Assembly (NCBI GenBank): GCA_019448385.1
Contig: JAGTXO010000009.1
Location: 744,001-808,000, forward strand
Source: Diacronema lutheri
Lineage: Eukaryota; Haptophyta; Pavlovophyceae; Pavlovales; Pavlovaceae
DNA: 64,000 nucleotides
Reading direction: 5' to 3'
Both the position numbers and the translations under genes were made by a program. Within the stretch, counting starts at the first letter, position 1. Every line of letters begins with the position of its first letter. The notes beneath the pieces were generated by a model. It had not been told where the DNA came from and ran no database searches. It worked only from the letters and a program-made list of their open reading frames with translations. Positions 35,488 to 43,602 of the stretch are shown here, one piece after another.

Positions 35488-38400
35488 GCGCGGCGCTGTT
35501 ATCGGCGTGCGCATCGTGCGCGCCGCCGCCGCCATCAGCGCCCGTCCGCACCCACCCGCAGCCGGCGCGCGCGCACTCGCCGCCAGTCTCGCATGCGCTG
35601 CATGCGCCGGCGGCGGTCGGCGGCCCGTCGCGGCGCCGCGCGCCAGCGGGCGACAGTGGCGCAATGGCCGCATGCTCGTGCGACGGCTCGGCCGCTTGCT
35701 CGGCGGCAAGCGCGCACAGCCAGCCGTTGAGCAGCAGCTCGGCGCGCGCCGAAGGCGGCAAAAGGTCCGCGCCGCAGTCGCCGCCCTCCACCTCCGCCTC
35801 GCCCGCGCACGCGGCCGGGGCCACAGCGGCGCCAAGGGCGGCGCCACCGCCGCTTCCGCCGCCAGCCTCGTTGTCGCAGCTGCCTCGTACCACTGCGCTC
35901 TCGCCCGGCGACTCGCGCCCGCGCATGAGGGCGCGCGCGAAGCGCTCGAGCGCCGCGTGCGGCACCCCAACGCCGCTCGCGCCGCCATGTCCGTCGCCAC
36001 CGCCGCCGGTATCGCCGCCGGCAGCGCCGCCGCCGTCGCCGCCGCTGGCCCGGGCCGCGACGATCGTCGCGCGCGTGGCGCTCAATATCGCCTCGAGCGC
36101 AACCGCCCAACCCTCGTCATCCGAGTCGGCGCCCACGCGCGCGTCGGCGCGCGCGCGCTTGCGCGCGGGCTGGCGGTGCTCGCCCGCGCCGTCGTCGCCG
36201 CTGTCGACGCCGCCGTCGGCGCCGCTGGCCACGACGCCGTCTCGCACCGCGCCGAGCGGCGTCCCAGCGGTAGCCGCACTCGCGCCGCGCCAAAGGAGCT
36301 GCTGCGCGTCCGCGCGGCGAGCGGCGCGGTGCCTCTCAACCACTTCGGCCGATGCGACGCCGTTCGCGACAAGGCACGCGAGCAACGCGTCGCCCCGCTC
36401 GGGCGCGAGCGCGAGATCGCGATCAGCGACGCCGCCGACGCGCCCGCCGACGTCCCCGCCAAGCAGGGCGGCCGCACCGGCCGCACCGGCCGCGTCGGCG
36501 GCGGCGGTGGCGCGCGCGCGAGCGCCGTCACAAAGGCGCACGAGCGCGGGCAGCACGGCGGTCTTGAAGAAAGTCTTTTGGAACAGCTTGAGGTTGCGCG
36601 CGAGCGCGAGCAGCCTCTTGTCGCCCGGATCCGCCTCGCCGCTGCCTGCGCGGCCCGCGCCGAACGCCGCGGCGAGCTCGTGCGCCTTTGCGAGCGCGCG
36701 CGCGCGCAAATCGCCGCCGCCACCGCCGCCGGCTGCGCGCCCGCCGCTGTGCGCGTCGCTCGCGCCGTTTGCCGCGCCCGCGCCGTCAGCTCCACCGCCC
36801 AGCTCGACCAGCCGCCCCTGCGCCACCGCAGCGTACTGCAGCAGCGCGCCGTGCAGCGCGGCAGCGAGTGGCGACGCCGGCCCGACTGCCGCGCCCGCGC
36901 CACCCGCGCCACCCGCGCCGGCCGTGCCGGCCGCGCCGGCCGCGGCCCGCGCCGCCGCGCGCGCGAGTCGATTGTGGGCGCTCACCCACGCGAAACCGTC
37001 AACCGTGAGCATGCAAAAGAGAGTCCGTACGATGGCGTGCGCGTATCGGCGCGGCGCGGCGCACTGCGCGGGCGCGGCTGCCGGCGCCTGCTGCGGTGGT
37101 GGCGCCGGACACTCGACGGCGTCCTGTGCGTCCGGCGCGCGTTCGCGCGCGAATGGAGGCGGCGCGCCGCCCTGAGCGGGCGCGGGCTTGCCGCGGGCGG
37201 CGACTGCCCGCTGGTCGGCCCCATCGGCCGACGGCTGCGCTGCGCCGGCGGGCTGCACGTTGGCCGCCGACACGCCGAGCGGCGCGACGCGCGCCTGTAG
37301 CGGCCGCGCCCGCACGCCGATTGCGGCGATGGCGTTGGCGATGGGCTGCGGGCGCGGGTGCGGCTGCGGCTGCAGCTGCGGAAGCGCGCACAGCTGCTCG
37401 AGCCACCACAGCGAGTAGTCGGAGCGCAGCAGCTCGACGCTGCCCGCCTCGTGCGCGCAGCCGCCACCGGCGCACGCGCTCGCGCCGGCGCCGGCGCCGA
37501 GCGCGCCGCGCGCCGCCCAGCGCGCGCACGAGTCCGTGCGCTCGGCGAGCCGCGCCGCCCACGCGATGGCCGCGACGGCGAGCACGGACGGCGCGAGCTG
37601 CGCGCGCAGCGCGCGCGGCGCGTCGACGAGGAGCGCGGTGCGCAGCAGCGCGCGCGCCACGCCGCCTGCGCGGGCCATCGCCGCGCACGCGCCGAAGAAG
37701 TGCGGCCAGGCGACGGACCGCACGTCGGCGCCGAGCGCGAGCTCCGCGAGCCGGCCGCTCGCCTCCGCCTCGCCCGTCGCGACAAGCAGGTGCTCATACG
37801 CGCGCGCCCACGCGCGCGCGGCCGGCTCGCGCGCGACGAGCGGCGCGCCGTCCGTCGCGCGCGCGGCAGCGCGCGCGTGCGCGCCAGACGGTGCGGAGGC
37901 GCACGCGCCACGTGGCGCGGACGGAATGTCCGCGTCGAGCATGTCCGTGCGCGCCGCCTCTGCCGCGCCCGCCGCCGCAAGAAGCGGCAGCTCTCTGTCG
38001 ACGCGAGCGCTCTCAGCGGCGCCGCCATCGCGTCCGTCGCACCCAAACCCGCCGACTCCGAGAACGAGTCCGACGTCGCCCGCCGCGTGCGTGGCGGCTG
38101 CCGCCTCAGACCCGTCAATGAGCAGCGAAGTCCAAAGCGCGCCGAGCAGGGCACGTGCCGCTGCAGCCGAGCCCACAGCGCCGCGGGACGGCGCCGCACG
38201 CGGCGGAGTTCGCAGCGCGTCCGTGCGCGCCGCGCGCGCGCCGGCGCCGGCGGTGGGCCCGCTGCGGCGTGCGAGGAGCGCTTCGGCTGCGCATGCGAGC
38301 GCGGTCGAGGCGAGCGCCGCGTCGGCCTCTTCCCCGTCGTCGGCGTCGTCGTTGCGCGCCGCGGTGCCGAGCGGCGCGCGGGGGGCTAGCGGCGCGGCAG

Positions 38401-39218
38401 CCGGCCGGAGAGTGGATCGGAGTGTTGGCCTGAGAAGGGCAGCGAACGTGCGCTTGGCGAGCGCCGCCGTGTCGTCCGCGCCGTCGCCTCCGCCCAGCGC
38501 GAGCGCGACGAGCTGTGCGAGGATGCCTGCACACGAGCGGGACGGGCATGGATCGTGGCGGCGCGAGGCGCGACCATGTGACGGCATGCGTGAGCAACGC
38601 GAGGCGCACGGCACGCCTTGCGCGCGGCGCGGCGTGGCGCGGATTGGTGCGCCTTTGGCTTCGGCGGGCGATGATCGCAACCGTGATAGATGCGTGGCTT
38701 TTCGCTCAGGACGGCGTACGCGCACGGCGCGCACCGCGGCACGCGTCGATGGCAAACGGGCCTCGAGCGTGGAGGACGCGTAGTCCGTCCGAAAGCCTCT
38801 GCGCGTCGTCCGCGCGCAGCGTGCCGAGCCAGTCGGTGAGGAAGACGACGCCGCTCGCGTGCAGCGCGTGCGCTGCCATGAGCGGCAGTGGGCGCGTCGG
38901 CGCGTCGGCGGCGCCCTCGTCGGCGAGGCACGCGGCACCCTCGGCGCGGAGTGCGTCGAGGAAGGCGACGCGCGACACGCCGGTGCACAGCGCACGCGCG
39001 CTGCTGCTCAACCGCACCATGAGCTCGCAATCGGTCACGGTGAGCGCGCGCAGGCCGTCGAGCGCTCGGACGAGCTCGGCGACGATGGCGGCGGGCGTCC
39101 GACCGGCAGGCGGCGGCGCGGCACACTCGGCCGGCGCGCGCCCGGCCACGCGCGCGTCGTCTCGCCGCGCCACGTGCGCGTGCGCGCGCAGCAGCCGCGC
39201 CGCATCGGTGGCTAGCAT
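33900..39218 (-). CDS. FANCA: Fanconi anaemia group A-like protein (FANCA-like)
   Basis: FANCA is a scaffold of the Fanconi core complex in interstrand-crosslink repair. Exons 39218-38735, 38526-34674 and 34482-33900 join in phase to 1639 residues (human FANCA has 1455). Recognition comes from collinear helical blocks compared from memory: HALHASGVVFLTDWLGTL; LLRTALLVDAPRALRAQLAP; LFQKTFFKTAVLPALVRL followed by LLACLVANGVASAEVVERH; and LWGRLRDLCLRAGPADE then AAALALALAHLGSVPI, which resembles the FANCA segment before its C-terminal domain. Similarity is diffuse and Ala/Gly-rich insertions are long. The last exon (from CGSSADARADAVRRVW) does not match FANCA clearly. Introns are GTGCGC (208 bp) and GTGCGA (191 bp). 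Alternative: another HEAT/helical-repeat protein. Confidence 0.55.
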
Positions 39219-39291
39219 GCCCCCCGCGACGCACAACCAAACGTGCAAAACTGGCGGATTTTTGCACGACGCCCCTCGTCCGCCATTTTTG
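39219..39291. promoter_or_regulatory. 73-bp divergent promoter with perfect inverted repeat (FANCA-like / DJ-1)
   Basis: Only 73 bp separate two head-to-head ATGs. At its centre cgtgcaaaa (39242-39250) and ttttgcacg (39260-39268) form a perfect 9-bp inverted repeat around ctggcggat. This arrangement suits a dimeric regulator serving both directions, but that role is inference. Confidence 0.55.
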
Positions 39292-40049
39292 ATGGGCGTC
39301 GGCCTCTTCTGCGCCATCACCCTCGCATTTTCGCCGCTCGTGCAGCACACCGCCTCGCGCCCGCCCGCCGCCTGCCGCCTCGCCATGGCTGACGTGAAGA
39401 AGCAGGTGCTTGTGCCCATCGCCGACGGCTCGGAGGAGATCGAGGCCGTCTGCATCATCGACACGCTCGTGCGCGCTGGCGCGCACGTCACGGTCGCGAG
39501 CGTGATGGACCAGCACCAGGTGACGTGCAGCCGCGGGGTGAAGATCGTGGCGGACGCGCTGATCGGCGATGTGGGTGCGCGCACCTTTGACGCGATTGTC
39601 ATCCCCGGCGGCATGCCCGGCGCCGAGCACCTTGCCAAATCGGAGCCGCTCGCTGCGCTGCTCAAGGCGCAGGCGTCGGCCGGCAGGCTCAACGCCGCCA
39701 TCTGCGCCGCGCCGGTCGTCGTGCTGCAGAAGCACGGGCTGCTCGTCGGCAGGAAGGCGACGGCGCACCCAGCCTTCTCCGACAAGCTCCTTGACCAGGC
39801 CCCCGTCTCCGAGCGCGTCGTGGTGCGCCACTGCGCGAACGAGCGCCGCGCGGGCGCGTGCAAAACGCCACCGCGCCTCGACGCACCTCACCGCGAGCGG
39901 CGCACGCGGCGCGCGCGGCGCAGGTTGATGGCAACCTGGTCACAAGCCGCGGCCCGGGCACCGCCCTTGAGTTCGCGCTCGCAATTGTCGAGCTCCTCTA
40001 CGACACGCCACAGGCTAAGGCTATCGCGAATGCGATGGTCGTCGCGTGA
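39292..40049 (+). CDS. DJ-1: DJ-1/ThiJ/PfpI family protein, probably plastid-targeted
   Basis: DJ-1 proteins are cysteine-dependent stress proteins with reported glyoxalase/deglycase or chaperone activity. Exons 39292-39822 and 39924-40049 (GTGCGC..GCGCAG, 101 bp) encode 218 residues. The nucleophile elbow AAICAAPVVVL places Cys138. Glu51 (SEEIEAV) and His159 (ATAHPAF) occupy the other conserved positions, and VTSRGPGTALEFALAIVELL is a family signature. The extra N terminus MGVGLFCAITLAFSPLVQHT is hydrophobic with an AFSP motif, suggesting import through the plastid ER. A second in-frame ATG at 39385 in a strong context (cgccATGG) begins the canonical domain (MADVKKQ), so two isoforms are possible. 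Confidence 0.93.
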
Positions 40050-40331
40050 GCGCGCCGGACGGGCGGCGGGGATTGGAATCCGTCTTCCCTCGACCAGTCA
40101 AATCCCTCAGGTGTTTTTCCGATACATCGCGGCCCCGGCCACGAGCTGCGCCGCGCGCCGCGCGCCAGGGCAGACCGCAGACAGGCTCGCGGGCACCGTG
40201 CATGAGCATGACGGCTTCACACAGCAATGAGTAGTCACAGTGCGTCACGCTCACGGTCTCATTGCGTCGCGGTCACAGTCACAGTGCGTCACGTTTACAG
40301 TCCACAGTGCGCGTGCTGTGAGTGCCCGTAC
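40050..40331. other. Convergent spacer with short repeats between DJ-1 and the membrane-protein gene
   Basis: 282 bp between facing stop codons. Near 40236-40320 the motif cacagtgcgtcacg recurs in variant form several times (cagtgcgtcacgctcac, cagtgcgtcacgtttac, cacagtgcgcgtgc). No gene is supported. Confidence 0.45.
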
Positions 40332-42025
40332 TCAGAAATTGCTTGAGAAGGGCGGCGATGCGGTTGAGCGGTGCTCGCGGCCCGGCGTGGGCAAATCCGC
40401 CTCGTTCTCTTCGACCCGGCCTGCCGTCGCGACGACGCGCGGCGCAAAGGTGGCGAGGTTTGCGCGCAGGACGGGCTGGCGCGCACGCCGGCGGGAGGAG
40501 GGGTAGGGGGGGGGGGGGGGGGGGGGGAGGCGGGAGGCAGGAGGCGGGCCATCCTCCCCCTCCCATACTTGCAGCTGCGAGCGGCGCGCGCGACGCACGG
40601 CGTGCCGAGTCCCGCCTCCACACGACGGCCGTGGCGAGCAGCACGACGGGCTTGAGGAGCGCGGCGAGGAGATAGCAACCGTCGGCAAACGCCTGCGCGC
40701 CAGTCATCGCCGCCCACGCGGGCATCGCGCCGAGCCGATACACGTCGACAAGCAGCGAAAGGGACGTGAGCGCGAAGAAGGCGAGGAGCACGTCCGTCTT
40801 GCCCGTGTCCACGAAATGCAGCCCAATCAGCTGCACCAGTGCCTGCCACTCAATCTGCAGCCGCGAGTCGACGACACATAAGCGCGCGCGCCGTCGGCGG
40901 CGGCCGAAGGGGCGGGCGCGCGCGCGTCGGTGCACTGCGCACTGCGCACTGCGCGCTGCGCGCAGCGCGCAGCGCGCAGCGCGCAGCGCGCAGCGCGCAG
41001 CGCGCAGCGCGCTGCGCGGGCGGCGTGGCGCAACTGCGGCGTGGCGCCTTGCCTGCTTGAGCGCGCAGCCAAGCAGCAGGAGGAGCTGCGCGCTCAGCGC
41101 GAGCGCGAGCGCCTTGCGCGCGTTGTCCATATCGAGGAGCGTGACCCACAGCCCGCGCGCACTCCCAGCGTCCCAGAGCGAGAGCAGCTGCGCGAGCAGA
41201 GCGGAGAGCGCGACGGTCATGATCACAAACGCGAGCTGCAGGACGCCGAACGACGCCTCGAGGCCGACCGCGCCCCAGCCCAAACTCGATGGCGCCGCGT
41301 ACGCGAAACAGCTGAGAGAGATGAACAGGAAAAACCAGGAGCTCGTCCAGCAGACGACGAGCGCAAGCGCGAGCGCAGCATCGGACAGGCCGGCGGCGGC
41401 GAGCGCGTACCGGGCGCTCTTGGCAGCGCCGAGCGAGCTGGAGAACCAGAGGACGCCAGACAGCGTTGCTGCGACCCACAGAGGCAAATAGCCGAGCAAT
41501 AGGAAAGATTGCGCGCGCGAGCCGGCGCGCGCGAGCTGGCACCAGACGGCCTGGTCAGTCTCCGATGCGGGCACGCGTGCGTAAGGCAGCGGCGCCGACT
41601 CGTCGGTGCACAGCTTGCGTAGCGCGGTCGGGTGGGCGAAGCGCACGCCACGGTTCGCCTGCGGCTCGCCAAAGCGGACGGCGCCGAGCGAGACGAGCGC
41701 GTCTCGAGGCCGGCCGAGGTGCATCGACGTGCCTGACATCAGCGGCGCGCGCAGGACGCACGGCGTCGGAGCCGGCAGCACGCGCGCACGGATCGAGCGC
41801 GTGATCCGACGGCGCGCGCGCGGATGCACGGCGTCGGACCAAGCGCGCGCCGGCGCGCGCACCGCGCAGCCACTCGTGCCCGTCGAGCGAGATGCCGACG
41901 AGGAATATGCAGAGGAGCGCGGTAAATGTGCTGCCCGGCGCAATCGCGTCGAGGCTCGATGCCGCGAGCCGCCGGCTCGCCGCGTCGCGCACCGCGCGCG
42001 CCGAGTCTCGCGCCGAGTTGAGCAT
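40332..42025 (-). CDS. Polytopic membrane protein with AGTRAP-like C-terminal segment
   Basis: Function unknown. Exons 42025-41863, 41732-41053 and 40854 to about 40600 join in phase; the 3' exon ending near 40332 is uncertain because several donor/acceptor pairs are possible. Seven or eight hydrophobic segments are visible, such as FTALLCIFLVGISL, SFLLLGYLPLWVAATLSGVL, WFFLFISLSCFAYAA and VIMTVALSALLAQLL. The segment TGKTDVLLAFFALTSLSLLV, then a Pro-containing loop and LLAALLKPVVLLATAVVWRR, resembles the membrane part of angiotensin-receptor-associated proteins in spacing and residues, but this is a weak match by eye. Intron 1 starts GTGCGC (130 bp). Intron 2 (40855-41052) uses a GC donor (CAG|GCAAGG) and contains a palindromic GCGCAGC-type array. 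Confidence 0.6.
40506..40527. repeat. Poly-G run in the last intron of the membrane-protein gene
   Basis: About 22 consecutive G on the plus strand (C on the sense strand), probably in the final intron. Confidence 0.85.
40924..41020. repeat. Palindromic GCGCAGC-type simple repeat in a GC-AG intron
   Basis: A run of cactgcg and gcgcagc units of about 8 bp (gcgcagcgcgcagcgcgcag) fills half of intron 40855-41052. Each unit is self-complementary, so the transcript could fold into many alternative hairpins. Confidence 0.75.
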
Positions 42026-42078
42026 CAGCCTGCCCGTTCAAACAGCGCCAAATTTTGGGCGGGCCCTTCCATGGGAAG
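42026..42078. promoter_or_regulatory. 53-bp divergent promoter (membrane protein / RING-CH-AlgH)
   Basis: Two head-to-head ATGs lie 53 bp apart. The spacer holds gcgccaaattttgggcgg, in which GCGCCAAA (42045-42052) is an E2F/DP-type site on the minus strand. Confidence 0.5.
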
Positions 42079-43320
42079 ATGGCCGCGATGCCAGCTGGTG
42101 ATGACATGGCGGACGAGCCGACCTGCCGAATTTGCTGGGAGGCGCCGGCGCGCGAGCCGCTCCTGCAGCCGTGCGCTTGCCGCGGCACACACGCGCACGT
42201 GCACGCGTCGTGCCTCGAGCGGTGGCGCGCGCAAGTCGAGCGGCCCGACGTGTGCACCGTCTGCCTCGCGCGGTACCATGGCGTGCCGGCGCAGCGTCGG
42301 CGCGCGCGCGGTGCGCACAGCGCGCGCGCCCGTTTGGCCGGCCTCGCGCTCACCGCGTTGGCTGCCCTGTGCGCTGCCGCCGCGGCGCGAGGCGCGCGCT
42401 GCCCGCCGTGGCTCGCGCGTCCGCTCGGCGCGCTCGAGCCCGCGTGGGCGGGGCTCAGTCCGCTCAAAGTGCTCGCCGGCGCTCTCGCGCTGCACCTCGC
42501 GGCCATCTTGCACGAGCTGCGCGCCCTTGCCGCCGCGCTCGCACCCGCGCCCGTCCGCGCGCTCCGGCGCGGTCTCCTCCTCGCCGCGACCGACCGGATC
42601 GGGCCGGACTCGCCGTTCCAACGGTCCGTTGTACTCCTCACCGCCTACTCGCCGGAGCTCGGCGCCGCCGGCCTCGTGCTCAACAAGCCGCTGCCGCAGC
42701 GCGCCAATGCGCAGCGCTACGCCGACGCGTACGGCGGTCCCGTCGGCGCGGGCGCGGGCGCGGCCGCGTTCGCGCTGCTCGCCGGCGGCGCGCTCGGCGG
42801 CGGCGGCGGCGGCAGCGCGCGTCACTGGCTCGTCATCGCCGACGCGGGCGCGCCCGTGCCGCGCGGCGCGCAGCTCGCGTTGCCCGGCGTGAGCGTCGTG
42901 CCGCAGGACGCGCGCGTTGACGCCGACGCCGACGGCGAGGCAGCCGCTGAGGCCCACGGTGCGCGAGAGATTGCACGCGTCCTGCTGCATGGCTGCGCGG
43001 GCTGGGCGCCGCGCCAGCTCGACGGTGAGATGCGTCGCGGCGCGTGGCGGCTGCTGCACGCTGCCGAGCCTCGCGGCGCGGCACTCGGCAGCGGGCACGT
43101 GCGCGCCGCGCTCGTCGCCGCGCACGGCGCGCACGGGCTGGGCGGTGGCGGCGACGGCGCGATCCCCTTGGATCCGCCGGTGGCGCCGCGCGACGGCGGC
43201 GCCGGCGTCGAGCACGCCGCGGACGGGGCCGGCGCGGGCGAGGAGCCTCCCGGCGAGCTGCTGTGGCGTATGCTGATGGCCGACGAGGCGCGGCACGTGC
43301 CGCTTGACCTCGACGACTGA
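42079..43320 (+). CDS. RING-CH (MARCH-type) E3 ligase fused to an AlgH/UPF0301 domain
   Basis: Single exon, 413 residues. Residues about 14-68 form a C4HC3 RING-CH finger: CRICWEAP, CACRGTHAHVHASCLERW, CTVC. Two hydrophobic segments follow (LAGLALTALAALCAAAAA and LKVLAGALALHLAAILHEL), as in membrane-bound MARCH ubiquitin ligases. From about residue 165 to the C terminus is a complete AlgH/UPF0301 (DUF179) domain: LLAATDRIGPDSPFQRSVVL, GLVLNKPLP and the signature HGCAGWAPRQLDGEMRRG. UPF0301 proteins are normally single-domain and of unknown function. The start at 42079 is the first ATG; an upstream in-frame codon at 42055 is TTG. No intron is needed and the frame is continuous across both domains. 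Confidence 0.9.
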   Translation: MAAMPAGDDMADEPTCRICWEAPAREPLLQPCACRGTHAHVHASCLERWRAQVERPDVCTVCLARYHGVPAQRRRARGAHSARARLAGLALTALAALCAAAAARGARCPPWLARPLGALEPAWAGLSPLKVLAGALALHLAAILHELRALAAALAPAPVRALRRGLLLAATDRIGPDSPFQRSVVLLTAYSPELGAAGLVLNKPLPQRANAQRYADAYGGPVGAGAGAAAFALLAGGALGGGGGGSARHWLVIADAGAPVPRGAQLALPGVSVVPQDARVDADADGEAAAEAHGAREIARVLLHGCAGWAPRQLDGEMRRGAWRLLHAAEPRGAALGSGHVRAALVAAHGAHGLGGGGDGAIPLDPPVAPRDGGAGVEHAADGAGAGEEPPGELLWRMLMADEARHVPLDLDD

Positions 43321-43602
43321 CGGGTGAGAAAATTCTGACGACGGCATCAGACACTGACGCTCTGACAGCCAAGCCGTCAAGGCTCGAGGCGCGCGGATCG
43401 GCACGCTCGGCTCACGCACAGCACGTCGCACACGCCCCCCCCCCCCGACGCGGCGTACTGGGCCGACGGGCGGCGCAGCGTCGCGCCACGCGCGCAGCAC
43501 GGCCAGTAGGTAGGGGGGGGGGGGGGCGGCTTTCGCGCAGCTCGCCTCCGCGGCATTGGACCCTCGCGGGGTGCGGTGCGAAGAACGCCAGCGTGACCGG
43601 CG
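43321..43602. other. Convergent spacer with C and G homopolymers
   Basis: 282 bp between facing stop codons, with a poly-C run (about 43435-43446) and a poly-G run (about 43514-43526). These are complementary and could pair across some 70 bp. No gene seen. Confidence 0.5.
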
